DNA of 58,961 nucleotides from UBA5448 sp045536965 (GCA_045536965.1 JAZSON010000002.1:1-58961), one strand, 5' to 3'; shown: positions 7,711 through 16,906, counted from the first letter of the stretch. A program made the numbers and translations. The notes: a model not told the origin generated them from the sequence alone.

Positions 7711-10014
7711 TTATTTGCTCATTTTTTCGATGTCGTTTTTACGGATTTCCACACGTCTTACCTTACCGCTGATGGTTTTCGGGAGTTCATCGACAAAGTC
7801 AACGATTCTCGGATATTTGTAGGGAGCGGTGTGGGTCTTGACGTATTCCTGGATCTCTTTTTTGCGTTCTTCTGTTTTTTCGGTGCCCTTTACAAGCACG
7901 ATGGTGGCTTTGACGATTTGGCCGCGGATGGGGTCGGGGACGGCCGTGATGGCACATTCGAGAACATAGGGCAGTTCCATGATGACGCTTTCGATTTCAA
8001 ACGGCCCGATGCGGTATCCCGAAGATTTGATGACATCGTCGATTCTGCCGACATACCACAAATAACCGTCTTCGTCCATGGTGGCTTGGTCACCCGTGTG
8101 ATAATAGCCGTCGTGCCAGATTTCTTCGGTGCGTTCCTTATCGTTGTAATAGCCTTTGAAGAGGCCGCAGGGAACATGGTCGGAGGTTTTGACACAGATT
8201 TCACCCACGTCGCCCGTTTTGCAAGGGTTGCCGTCGGGATCGAGGAGCACCACATCGTACAGCGGACTGGGTTTGCCCATTGAACCGACTTTGGGGGTGG
8301 AGCCGACAAAGTTTGCGATGGAAAGGGTGGTTTCAGTCTGGCCGAATCCCTCCATGATTTGCAATCCCGTGGCTTCATAAAAGCGGTTGAAAACTTCGGG
8401 GTTGAGCGCTTCGCCTGCCGTGGTGGCATATTGGATGGAGGACAGATCGTATTTCTTCAGATCCTCTTTGATGAAGAAGCGGTACATGGTGGGGGGAGCA
8501 CAGAAGGTGGTGATGTTATATTGCTTGAAGAGGGGAAGGATGTCTTCGGGATGGAAACGATCGAAATCGTAAGTGAAAATGGCTGCTTCGCAAAGCCATT
8601 GGCCATACAGTTTTCCCCAAAGCGCTTTGCCCCAACCGGTGTCGGAGATGGTGAAATGCAATCCATCGGGATTGACATTGTGCCAGTATTTCGCCGTCGG
8701 ATAATGCCCGAGCGCGTATTTATAGGAATGGGCGGCAATGCGGGGATAGCCTGAGGTGCCCGAGGTGAAAAGCATGAGCATGGTGTCGTTGCCGCAGGGA
8801 GAATTTTCGGTTCTTTTGTAATTGCTGCTGAACCGTTCTACCTCGGTGTCAAAGTCATGCCAACCGTCTTTTTGTCCGCCTACCAAAATTTTGAGCATGC
8901 CGGGGTATGCTTTCGCGGCTTTTTCCACTTCGACAGATACATTGTCGTCGGCGGTACAAACGATGGCTTTTACGCCTGCGGCCTTGAAGCGGTAATCAAA
9001 GTCATGCTCAAGCAGTTGGTTGGTGGCGGGGATGGCAACAGCGCCCATCTTGTGGAGTGCCAGCATGGCAAACCAAAATTGATAGTGCCGTTTGAGGACG
9101 AGCATAACGGTATCGCCCCGTTTGATGCCGAGGGATTCAAAATAGTTGGCGCATCTTGCCGAATTTTTCTGCATGTCCTTAAACGTGAAGGAGCGGGACT
9201 CTTTGTTTTTGGACAGCCACATCATAGCCGGTTTATCGGGGTTTTTGCGCGCAATCTCATCAACACAGTCGAAAGCAAAGTTGAAGGAGTCTTCGTTTTT
9301 GAACTTAATCCCATTGAAAACGCCTTGGCTGTCGAGAGTGGTTTCAATGAAGCGGTCGGCCACTGTGCTGACTTTTTCGGATACCTGCGCTTCGGTGGGT
9401 GTTTCGTGCAGGGGAGAGAGGGGGGAGTCTTCGGAAAATTCGCCGTCCTTCGGGTTTAATACTACGGCGTAAAAGTCACAGCCGCCCTCGCTGACGGCGA
9501 TCATGCCGTGGGGGGAAAGACTGTTATAAAAGATCGAATCGCCTTCGTTGAGAATATCGGTGTGATTGCCAACCTGCACTTTCAAGGATCCACGGACGAT
9601 GACATCGAATTCCTGTCCGTTGTGGGAGGTGAGTTTAATGGGTGCAGCCTGCTCTTCCGCGCGATAAGGCGCTTTTACGAAAAACGGTTCGGCAAATTTG
9701 CCCTTGAATTTGGGGGCAAGATTGTCGTAAACAAATCCGTGGGTACGGATAAGGGGGAGCCCTTCTCCTTTTCTTGTGATGGCGAATGTGGTCAGGGTCG
9801 TGCTGGTTCCTTCCAATAAGTCGACCACTTCAACGTTGCAGGCTTTGGCGCACTTGTAGATGAAGGTGAAACTGAAATCGCTTTTCCCTTCCTCCATGAC
9901 TCGATAATCATCCAAAGAGACACCTGTTAATTTTGCCAGTTGTTCTTGGGTGTACCCTTTCGCTTCGCGAAGATCTTTGATTCTGCCTGCAACCTCTTGC
10001 AATGTGTAGCCCAT
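7711..10014 (-). CDS. XRE HTH - cupin - acyl-CoA ligase (AMP-binding) fusion
   Basis: A 767-residue protein in three parts. Residues about 1-65 are an XRE helix-turn-helix (GYTQEQLAKLTGVSLDDYRV). Residues about 110-190 are a cupin (EFDVIVRGSLKVQVGNH, later SPHG). The rest is a ligase of the acyl/aryl-CoA synthetase family that activates a carboxylic acid with ATP and CoA: P-loop FTSGTSGYPR, motif EGFGQTET, YHTGD, and a C-terminal catalytic lysine in TISGKVRR. The substrate is not fixed by sequence; GxW-type middle motifs (DTGWGKALWGKLYGQW) resemble medium-chain/branched-chain acid ligases. The start ATG at 10014 has AAAGGAG upstream; a longer frame to 10092 would run through the T-box terminator. 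Expression is controlled by the T-box leader. Confidence 0.85.
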   Translation of the reverse strand: MGYTLQEVAGRIKDLREAKGYTQEQLAKLTGVSLDDYRVMEEGKSDFSFTFIYKCAKACNVEVVDLLEGTSTTLTTFAITRKGEGLPLIRTHGFVYDNLAPKFKGKFAEPFFVKAPYRAEEQAAPIKLTSHNGQEFDVIVRGSLKVQVGNHTDILNEGDSIFYNSLSPHGMIAVSEGGCDFYAVVLNPKDGEFSEDSPLSPLHETPTEAQVSEKVSTVADRFIETTLDSQGVFNGIKFKNEDSFNFAFDCVDEIARKNPDKPAMMWLSKNKESRSFTFKDMQKNSARCANYFESLGIKRGDTVMLVLKRHYQFWFAMLALHKMGAVAIPATNQLLEHDFDYRFKAAGVKAIVCTADDNVSVEVEKAAKAYPGMLKILVGGQKDGWHDFDTEVERFSSNYKRTENSPCGNDTMLMLFTSGTSGYPRIAAHSYKYALGHYPTAKYWHNVNPDGLHFTISDTGWGKALWGKLYGQWLCEAAIFTYDFDRFHPEDILPLFKQYNITTFCAPPTMYRFFIKEDLKKYDLSSIQYATTAGEALNPEVFNRFYEATGLQIMEGFGQTETTLSIANFVGSTPKVGSMGKPSPLYDVVLLDPDGNPCKTGDVGEICVKTSDHVPCGLFKGYYNDKERTEEIWHDGYYHTGDQATMDEDGYLWYVGRIDDVIKSSGYRIGPFEIESVIMELPYVLECAITAVPDPIRGQIVKATIVLVKGTEKTEERKKEIQEYVKTHTAPYKYPRIVDFVDELPKTISGKVRRVEIRKNDIEKMSK

Positions 10015-10045
10015 GTTCAATGCTCCTTTCAATGGGAGAATGTCA

Positions 10046-10318
10046 CAAAAAAACAAACCCGCCCCAAAACGTTGAGACGGGTCATAAGACACGCTATACC
10101 ACTCAAATTACGGAAAAATCCGCCGTTTTGCAGACTCATATAAGTCTTTTGCGTTTACGTAGCATCCACGGGAGAAGCCTACGGTATCAATCTTTCGGTT
10201 CTCCAACTCAGAAGTGATGGGTCATTGGATACAGCACCATTGGCTCGCAGCAACCGCCAACTCTCTGGAGGATTTATATCCGACCGTCTTCATCATAGTT
10301 TTTCTGTGATATTCAATT
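10046..10318 (-). promoter_or_regulatory. T-box riboswitch, possibly sensing tRNA-Ile, upstream of the acyl-CoA ligase
   Basis: On the minus strand, Stem I hallmarks appear in order: GAAGAC, the AGAGAG motif (10261-10266), the distal loop GGTTGCTGCGAGCC and the 3' strand CACTTCTGAG. The T-box itself is TTTGAGTGGTATAGCG (10092-10104 and flank), and a strong terminator hairpin ACCCGTCTC...GGGGCGGGT with a T7 tail (10046-10085) follows, 30 bases before the start codon. The bulge TGGT would pair with a tRNA ending ACCA. The best specifier candidate is ATC (10216-10218), followed by a purine as usual, which is an isoleucine codon; the specifier reading is uncertain. Confidence 0.8.
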
Positions 10319-10325
10319 TTTAACG

Positions 10326-10355
10326 AGTATACACCCGTTGGATTTATTTGTCAAT
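10326..10355 (-). promoter_or_regulatory. promoter of the T-box leader
   Basis: On the minus strand TTGACA (10350-10355), 18-base spacer, TATACT (10326-10331), placing the RNA start just before the T-box. Confidence 0.75.
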
Positions 10356-10432
10356 AGTTTTTTGGAAAAATATCCATAAATTGCAGGCGGCGAAATTGTT
10401 GTATATTCTTTTTCGCGTAATGCAATTGCATG

Positions 10433-10461
10433 TTGACAAGCGAATGAAAAAGGAGTAATAT
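10433..10461 (+). promoter_or_regulatory. promoter of the STAS-NRPS operon
   Basis: TTGACA (10433-10438), 17-base spacer, TATAAT-like TAATAT (10456-10461), about 105 bases before the first gene. The match to the housekeeping consensus argues against control by an alternative sigma factor at this site. An imperfect repeat (ATATACGGATATTATATGAT) lies just downstream. Confidence 0.6.
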
Positions 10462-10568
10462 AAGATATACGGATATTATATGATATTTACATATCTCGTT
10501 AACTTTCCCGAAAAAGTTTTTTCGGGATATCAATAAAACAAATCCATATATGACAAGGAGAACACACC

Positions 10569-10865
10569 ATGAATATCATTAAGAATGCAAACGGCAATGA
10601 ATTGACCATCGCCATCGAAGGCAGACTTGACACCACCACGGCGCCTCAGTTGGAAGCCGAGATCAAGCAATCGATCGATGGTATTTCTGTGTTGGTTTTT
10701 GATCTGAATGCACTTGAGTACATTTCTTCTGCCGGTTTGCGCGTTTTGCTTTCTGCACAGAAAGTAATGAACAAACAAGGCTCTATGATTGTTAAAAACG
10801 TTTGTGAAACCGTTATGGAAGTTTTTGAAGTGACTGGCTTTGTTGACATCCTGACCATTGAATAA
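10569..10865 (+). CDS. STAS-domain anti-sigma-factor antagonist (RsbV/SpoIIAA-like)
   Basis: A 98-residue single STAS domain. The family binds an RsbW-type kinase; phosphorylation of one serine releases it, and a PP2C phosphatase restores it. The phosphorylation site is visible as YISSAGLRVLL (serines near residues 55-56). Length and motif fit a stand-alone antagonist. A ribosome site AAGGAG precedes ATG. It is the first gene of the NRPS operon, and its likely kinase and phosphatase partners follow the NRPS gene (16514 and 15075). Confidence 0.9.
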   Translation: MNIIKNANGNELTIAIEGRLDTTTAPQLEAEIKQSIDGISVLVFDLNALEYISSAGLRVLLSAQKVMNKQGSMIVKNVCETVMEVFEVTGFVDILTIE

Positions 10866-10892
10866 TAGTGAGAATAAGATAGGAATACAATA

Positions 10893-13800
10893 ATGGAATA
10901 TAGGTTGAATCTCTCGCAACAAGGGATTTGGCAAAATGAGTTGGTTGCCGCTTCGTCGGCAATCAACGTCATTTCGCTTAAATTAAAGGTGTGTGGTTTT
11001 TCTGCCGAACAGGTGGCTCGTTCGGTCGATTGTGTGTTGCAATCGGCAGATATTTTCCGCGCTGTTTTGCACCAAAAAGGAGCTGAGGCGTTTTTCACTC
11101 TTGCCGACGCTCCTGTTTCTTTTTCAAAGATTACCGAAAAAATGTCGGAAAATCAGGTGGCTGCTTTTACGCAGACGGGAGATAAGACACCCTTCGAAAA
11201 GGGTTCGCTCTATGATGTGAGCGTTATTCCCACCGAAGAAGGGGCGACGGTTTACGCTCGTTTCCATCATATCATTGTCGATGGCTATGCGATGAGTTTG
11301 TTTTCTCAACGTGTCTTGGATGCGTTGGAGGGCAAACCCGTTTTGTCGTCGGCATTTTTTGATTTACCCTGCGATGTCGCAGAAACCGAAGATGATGCTT
11401 TTTGGACCGAGTATTTTGATTCTGCCGATTTTGCGCCTTCTCTGTTTTCGGGAACCCCCGATGGCATGACGATCACGCGGTGGGGTCAGGAGCCGCCCTG
11501 TGAATGGGTGAGTTCGGCGGAAAAATTTGCTGCCGAAAACGGCGTTACTCTGCCTTATGTTTATCTGGCCGCTTTGGCGACCTATTTGGCGGGGGCTACC
11601 TCTAAAAAAGAAGCCGTTGTGCTTATGCCTCGTTTGAACCGTGATGCCCTGCGCATGAACGTGCTCGGTTGTTTTACTTTGGTCGTACCCGTGCGGGTGC
11701 GTGTGGAAAGCAACGATTCCTTTGCTGATGTTTGCTTGCGTGCGAAACAATCGGCGCAGGAAGCTTCTGCCCACAAAAAACGCGGCATGGAGAATATTTT
11801 AAAGCTTTGCCGCGAAAACGGCGCGGTAACCGACGGGTTTTCCGAATACGTTTTCAACTATTACCGTTATCGCTTGAACACCTCGCTTGACTGCTCGCTG
11901 AGTATGAGTGTGGCGGGTGCGATGCACAACCATGTCACTTTAAATGTCTTTTCGTTTGATGGAAAAAGTGTTTTTTCTTATGACCTGCGAAAAGGTATTT
12001 ATACCGATACTGATGCAAACTATCTCACCGATGCGATTCTCGGTATCGTTTCTCGCGGAATCGAGGGCGCAAAAATCGGGGATATTTCGCTTGTTGGCGC
12101 GAAAGAAAAAGCATTTTTGAATGGTGTTGTGGGAAAACACTACGAGGTTTCTCCCGAAGACAATATCATTGCGTCGTTTGCCCGTGTGGTCGCGAAGCAT
12201 CCCGATCGCATGGCGGTCTATGCCGGAGAAGATAAATTGACCTTTGCCGAATTGGACGAAATGTCTGACCGCATCGCCGCAGGATTGCAAGGATTGGGGA
12301 TCAAACCCGGGGACGATGTTGCTTATCTGCTCTACCGTGATATTCGCCTTTTGCCCACCATGTTCGGTGTACTCAAAGCGGGAGCGGCTTTTGTGCCGAT
12401 TGATCCGAAATTTCCGCAAGAACGTGTGCAGAGTATTTTGGAAGACAGCGCCGCCGCTTGTCTCATTTCTTCCCGCGAGGTGGAAGGAAGACCCGAAGAA
12501 TATACTGATATAGACAGCCTTTTGCAGTCTGACCGTCGGTTGGAAAAAGTCGATTTGTGCGGTGAAAGCCGCGCTTATACTATTTACACCTCGGGTACCA
12601 CGGGCAAACCTAAGGGTGTTATGCTTGCCCATCGCGGCATTGTCAACATTGTCCATCCTGACAACAACCCCTTTAACCGCGAGATTACCGGATTGAACGG
12701 TGGAGCGCCGTGTCATGGTATTGTGGCGGTTGGTTCGGTCAGCTTTGATATTTCGCTGTATGAATTTTTTGTCCCTTTGTTAAACGGACTTTTTGTTGAG
12801 CTTGCCCCCGAGGCGGCTTTGACCGAACCGAAGATGCTCGCCGCGCTTTTAAAAGCACACGGCGCCGATATTATGCACTGCACACCTTCGCGTTTGGCTG
12901 CATATTTGAAATTGCCCGCCTTTTCCGAGTCGTTTTCCCATGTGCGTGCTGTACTGTCGGCGGGCGAGGTGTTGCATGGCAGTTTTGCCGATGAATTGAG
13001 ATCACGCTGGGGCGTCGGTATCTTCAATGGATACGGGCCGACCGAAACTACCATCGGCGCTACCATCACCGAGGCGGGCGACAATGTAAGTATCGGAAAA
13101 CCCATTGCCAATATGGGCATTCTGATTCTCGATCCGAACAACCGTTTGCTTCCCCGCGGCGCGGTGGGAGAAATTTGCATTTTCGGTGTGGGTATGGGTC
13201 TCGGATATAAGAATCTACCCGAAAAAACTGCCGAAAAATTCTGTGATTACAATGGTGTCGCCATTTATAAGACGGGCGATATGGGGCATCTTGACTGTGA
13301 TGGTCGGGTGATTTATCACGGACGAAATGACCGCTTGATCAAACTCAGAGGTCTTCGTATCGAATTGGATGAAATCGAAGGCACGATCGCTTCTTACGAA
13401 GGTGTTACTGCCGCCGTTTGTATCGTGAAGAAAATCAACGGCGCGGAGCATTTGGTTGGTTTTTATACCACCACCAACGGAAAAGCCGTCGATCAGGATG
13501 CCTGCAAAGATCATTTGCGCAGTAAAATGCCTGCGTATATGGTGCCCGATGCTCTGATCTGCCTTGCTGATATGCCGCAGACCGTGACGGGTAAAACAGA
13601 TTTGAAGGCACTTGCCGCATATCCTGTGGAGATCCAGTCAATCTACGTTGCGCCGACTAATGAAACCCAAGCCTTCATTTGCGAAAAGATGGGGAAAGTG
13701 CTGGGTGTTGAGCAGGTCGGTATTACAGACAGCTTTTTCGATCTCGGCGGTACGTCTTTGGACAGCGCCATGCTGATGATTGAATTGGAAGAAAAATTCG

Positions 13801-15062
13801 GTTCGGGCAAGGTTGCCGTGTCCGATATTTACGATTGCCCGACGCCTCTTGCCTTGGCTGAAAAGATTCTCGGTAAACAGGGCGAACCTCAAAAGAATCC
13901 CTTGGATGCTTTAAACCGCGAGGGAATCGACGCATTGCTTGCCGCAGGGCAGAAAAGCGGCAGAAAGAACCTCGGCAACGTGCTGATCACGGGTGTTACG
14001 GGGTATCTCGGGGTACATATCCTTATGGATCTTTTGCAACGAGGAGAACTTTTTGATAAGATCTACTGTCTTGCCAGACCCAAAGGAAAAATGACCGCCC
14101 AAAAGCGTGTCAAGGGTACGCTTTTCTATTACGGCGAAGATGATTTTTCCGATGTTTACGGTGAAAAATGGGAGGTTCTCGAGGGGGATATTACCAACCC
14201 GTCGATTACCGTTGAGCCGCTGGATGCGAAAATTGACACGGTGATCAACTGCGCTGCTAATGTGGCGCACTTTGCCCACGACGATTCGCTGGAACAGACT
14301 AATACCGCGGGTGTTAAAAATCTGATCCGTTTTTGTCTGGAGCATAACGCTCTGCTGTGTCAGGTTTCAACCATCAGCGTCGGCGGTGTTTATCCTGCCG
14401 ACAGTCCCATGTTGACCCTGACCGAAAACGATCTCTTTATCGGTCAGCAGATCCACAACAAATATATCTATTCCAAATTTGCTGCCGAGTATGAAATGCT
14501 CCGTGCTGCCGTGGACGACGGTTTGCAGGTGCGTATTTTACGCGTTGGCAATTTGCAGGGCCGTATCCGCGACGGTGAGTTCCAGATGAACAGTAAGACC
14601 AACGCTTTCACGCGGCAGATCTCTTCCTATGTTCGTTTGGGCGCAGTGCCCCGCTCTTTGTATGAGGGATCGGTCAATTTCTCGCCGATCGACGAGGTGG
14701 CAAAAAAAATCGTAACCCTTTGCGCTTCGGATACGGGTAGGATTGTTTTCCATGTATATCCGCCCCAAGAAGCGCGTTACGCGCAAATGTTTGCCACCAT
14801 CCGAGAACTCGGATTTTCCATCGAAGTGCTTGAAGACGGTGTGTTTGAAGAATGTGTACAAAGTGCTAAACAGACCGAAGAGGGCAAGAAGATTGTGGAA
14901 GGCATTCTCATGGAGAGACCCGATCTGCATTATTGTATGACTTTGGTGGACAACGCTTTGACGGAAGAGGTTTTGACGGCGCTTGCAGATAACTGGGAGC
15001 CCGTTACCCCCGAATATTTGAAACAGTATTTTACCATTCTCAATGATATGGATATGTTTTAG
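10893..15062 (+). CDS. single-module nonribosomal peptide synthetase, C-A-T-reductase
   Basis: A 1389-residue synthetase. The condensation domain (about 1-420) has the active-site motif HHIIVDG at residues 125-131. The adenylation domain (about 430-910) has YTSGTTGKPKG near 564, FNGYGPTETT near 711 and the A10 lysine in TVTGKTDLKAL. The carrier domain has FFDLGGTSLDS with the phosphopantetheine serine near 955. A thioester-reductase domain (about 1025-1389) has the NAD(P)-binding GVTGYLG near 1032 and the YxxxK pair in NKYIYSK near 1190. Aligning by eye with GrsA gives a pocket code of about D-I-Y-H-L-A-G-I-G-K, which I cannot match to a known amino acid. Expected chemistry: an N-terminal C domain joins an acyl or aminoacyl donor to one amino acid, and the product leaves as an aldehyde or alcohol. 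No phosphopantetheinyl transferase is in the window. Confidence 0.92.
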   Translation: MEYRLNLSQQGIWQNELVAASSAINVISLKLKVCGFSAEQVARSVDCVLQSADIFRAVLHQKGAEAFFTLADAPVSFSKITEKMSENQVAAFTQTGDKTPFEKGSLYDVSVIPTEEGATVYARFHHIIVDGYAMSLFSQRVLDALEGKPVLSSAFFDLPCDVAETEDDAFWTEYFDSADFAPSLFSGTPDGMTITRWGQEPPCEWVSSAEKFAAENGVTLPYVYLAALATYLAGATSKKEAVVLMPRLNRDALRMNVLGCFTLVVPVRVRVESNDSFADVCLRAKQSAQEASAHKKRGMENILKLCRENGAVTDGFSEYVFNYYRYRLNTSLDCSLSMSVAGAMHNHVTLNVFSFDGKSVFSYDLRKGIYTDTDANYLTDAILGIVSRGIEGAKIGDISLVGAKEKAFLNGVVGKHYEVSPEDNIIASFARVVAKHPDRMAVYAGEDKLTFAELDEMSDRIAAGLQGLGIKPGDDVAYLLYRDIRLLPTMFGVLKAGAAFVPIDPKFPQERVQSILEDSAAACLISSREVEGRPEEYTDIDSLLQSDRRLEKVDLCGESRAYTIYTSGTTGKPKGVMLAHRGIVNIVHPDNNPFNREITGLNGGAPCHGIVAVGSVSFDISLYEFFVPLLNGLFVELAPEAALTEPKMLAALLKAHGADIMHCTPSRLAAYLKLPAFSESFSHVRAVLSAGEVLHGSFADELRSRWGVGIFNGYGPTETTIGATITEAGDNVSIGKPIANMGILILDPNNRLLPRGAVGEICIFGVGMGLGYKNLPEKTAEKFCDYNGVAIYKTGDMGHLDCDGRVIYHGRNDRLIKLRGLRIELDEIEGTIASYEGVTAAVCIVKKINGAEHLVGFYTTTNGKAVDQDACKDHLRSKMPAYMVPDALICLADMPQTVTGKTDLKALAAYPVEIQSIYVAPTNETQAFICEKMGKVLGVEQVGITDSFFDLGGTSLDSAMLMIELEEKFGSGKVAVSDIYDCPTPLALAEKILGKQGEPQKNPLDALNREGIDALLAAGQKSGRKNLGNVLITGVTGYLGVHILMDLLQRGELFDKIYCLARPKGKMTAQKRVKGTLFYYGEDDFSDVYGEKWEVLEGDITNPSITVEPLDAKIDTVINCAANVAHFAHDDSLEQTNTAGVKNLIRFCLEHNALLCQVSTISVGGVYPADSPMLTLTENDLFIGQQIHNKYIYSKFAAEYEMLRAAVDDGLQVRILRVGNLQGRIRDGEFQMNSKTNAFTRQISSYVRLGAVPRSLYEGSVNFSPIDEVAKKIVTLCASDTGRIVFHVYPPQEARYAQMFATIRELGFSIEVLEDGVFEECVQSAKQTEEGKKIVEGILMERPDLHYCMTLVDNALTEEVLTALADNWEPVTPEYLKQYFTILNDMDMF

Positions 15063-15074
15063 GAGGTAGAAAAA

Positions 15075-16517
15075 ATGGTTACTACTTTACTTTGGAGTTT
15101 TGCAGTTTTTCTGGCTTCGGTTTTTGCGGCCGTTCTTTCGATGACCACGTTGAAACCGCGGTTTGGCAGGTGGATGAGCACCCTTTTGTGGCTTGTTGCG
15201 GGCGCGGTCGGTTTTGCGGCTGCCTATTATTTCTATTCGTTGAATCTGTTTGATGACACGTTTGGTATTTTGGGGCTGTCCGCCATCGTGTGTATTGCAA
15301 CCTACTTTTTCTGCGAAGGCACTTGGTCGTCCAAGTTTTTCGTTTCTTTGACCTCTTGCTTGATTGCCAATGTTTGTACCTTTATGTTCTGCGGTACAAC
15401 CGACCAGCTGCTTGCTCCCAAATTGGGATTGATTACAACAAGTCCTTATGATACCCCCAACTTGCTCTTCTTCATCGGCATCAAGGTGGTTGTGTATTCG
15501 GTGATGTTTGTTGTTTATCGTCTTTTCTTGCACAAAAAAGTGGACGATATGATTTTAGCGTTGTCGGGGAAAATGGCCGGCTTTATTGCTGCGCCCGCCG
15601 TTTCGGTGATTGGGTTCTATGTGATCAATTTGTTCACCAATCAAAAGGGTATTTTCCCGAATGACAAATGGTTCTTCCCGTTGTATTTGGCGGTATGTTT
15701 GATCTTTGTTATTGAGTTCTGGTTGATCTTTTATTCGGTTTTACAAAGCTCCCGCGCTATGAAAAATGAGGCGGAGCTTGGCGTTGCCACCCACATTCAG
15801 CAGTCGATGCTCCCCAGTATTTTCCCCGCATTCCCCGATCACCCCGAGTTTGATGTATATGCCACCATGGATCCCGCGAAAGAGGTTGGCGGTGACTTTT
15901 ACGATTTCTTCCTTGTGGACAACGATCATCTTGCTCTCGTGGTTGCCGACGTTTCCGGCAAAGGTGTTCCCGCGGCGCTTTTCATGATGATTTCCAAAAA
16001 CCTCATCAAGAATGCCGCAGAGGCGGGTCTTTCCCCCAAAGACATTTTGGGAAAAGTCAATAATCAGTTGTGCGAAAACAACGAAGCCGAAATGTTCGTA
16101 ACCGTTTGGCTCGGTATTATTGAAATTTCGACAGGTAAAATGATTTGCGCCAACGCAGGTCATGAATATCCCGCCATCTGCCGTAAAGACGGCGCTTTTG
16201 AGCTTTTCAAAGATAAGCACGGTATGGTGCTTGCGGGTATGGAAAATGCCAAGTATCGTGAGTATGAATTGCAAATCAACCCCGGAGACCGTTTGTTTGT
16301 TTATACCGACGGTGTTGCCGAAGCCACCGATGCCAATATTGTGCTTTACGGCACGGACAGAATGCTCAATGCCTTGAATAAGAAAGAATGTCCAAATTGT
16401 CAGGCGGTGCTGGAAGCTTTGGCAGAAGATATTGATTTGTTTGTTGGCAAAGCTCCTCAGTTTGATGATATCACCATGCTTTGTTTCGAAATGCGTGATA
16501 AGGAGGCGGCTGAATGA
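15075..16517 (+). CDS. membrane SpoIIE/RsbU-type PP2C phosphatase
   Basis: A 480-residue protein with about seven hydrophobic segments in its first 225 residues, then a cytoplasmic PP2C domain (about 240-475). Metal-binding and catalytic motifs are visible: EVGGDFYDFF, VVADVSGKG, YTDGVAEA and FDDITML. The family dephosphorylates STAS antagonists; the membrane part may sense a signal or anchor the enzyme. AGGAGGT precedes ATG and overlaps the NRPS stop region, so translation is probably coupled. The next gene overlaps by ATGA. The natural substrate is the STAS protein at 10569 (inference from operon membership). Confidence 0.9.
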   Translation: MVTTLLWSFAVFLASVFAAVLSMTTLKPRFGRWMSTLLWLVAGAVGFAAAYYFYSLNLFDDTFGILGLSAIVCIATYFFCEGTWSSKFFVSLTSCLIANVCTFMFCGTTDQLLAPKLGLITTSPYDTPNLLFFIGIKVVVYSVMFVVYRLFLHKKVDDMILALSGKMAGFIAAPAVSVIGFYVINLFTNQKGIFPNDKWFFPLYLAVCLIFVIEFWLIFYSVLQSSRAMKNEAELGVATHIQQSMLPSIFPAFPDHPEFDVYATMDPAKEVGGDFYDFFLVDNDHLALVVADVSGKGVPAALFMMISKNLIKNAAEAGLSPKDILGKVNNQLCENNEAEMFVTVWLGIIEISTGKMICANAGHEYPAICRKDGAFELFKDKHGMVLAGMENAKYREYELQINPGDRLFVYTDGVAEATDANIVLYGTDRMLNALNKKECPNCQAVLEALAEDIDLFVGKAPQFDDITMLCFEMRDKEAAE

Positions 16518-16906
16518 GCGTTATGACATTGAAACCGACGATGGAAAGCGTTGCAGAAGTGACTGAATTTGTCGAAAACATTTTGTGTGACGCCGATGCA
16601 TCCATGAAAGTGATCGCCCAGATGAATATTGCGGTGGATGAAATTATGTCCAATATCGCGCAATACAGTGGCGCTTCGTCGGCTGAGATTGCTTGTGAAG
16701 TCGTTGATGGCAAAGTAACGCTTACCTTTGTCGATGATGGTGTACAATATGATCCGACCGCCAATGAAGATCCTGATGTGACCCTTTCGGCAGAAGAAAG
16801 AAAAATCGGCGGACTCGGTATTTTTATGGTGAAAAAAAGTATGGATGAGGTTGTGTACGTTTATCGTGACGGGAAGAATGTTTTGACCTTAACCAAGACT
16901 CTTTGA
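16514..16906 (+). CDS. RsbW/SpoIIAB-like ATP-binding serine kinase (anti-sigma factor)
   Basis: A 130-residue GHKL ATPase of the HATPase_c_2 group. The N box is NIAVDEIMSNIAQYS (about 35-50), the G1 region VDDGVQYDPT (about 75-84) and the G2 region GGLGIFMVKK (about 98-107). Such kinases bind either a sigma factor or the STAS antagonist, and phosphorylate the latter. The ATG overlaps the stop of the phosphatase gene. No sigma factor gene is near, so the partner it holds in check is unknown: it could be a distant sigma factor or a protein of this operon. Confidence 0.9.
   Translation: MSVMTLKPTMESVAEVTEFVENILCDADASMKVIAQMNIAVDEIMSNIAQYSGASSAEIACEVVDGKVTLTFVDDGVQYDPTANEDPDVTLSAEERKIGGLGIFMVKKSMDEVVYVYRDGKNVLTLTKTL

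Noticed and set aside
10015..10092. Longer N-terminus of the XRE-cupin-ligase protein
   Set aside because: The extension would be translated through the T-box terminator hairpin; ATG at 10014 has a proper ribosome site.
12244..12513. Separate small gene inside the NRPS
   Set aside because: Alternative frame of a continuous adenylation domain.
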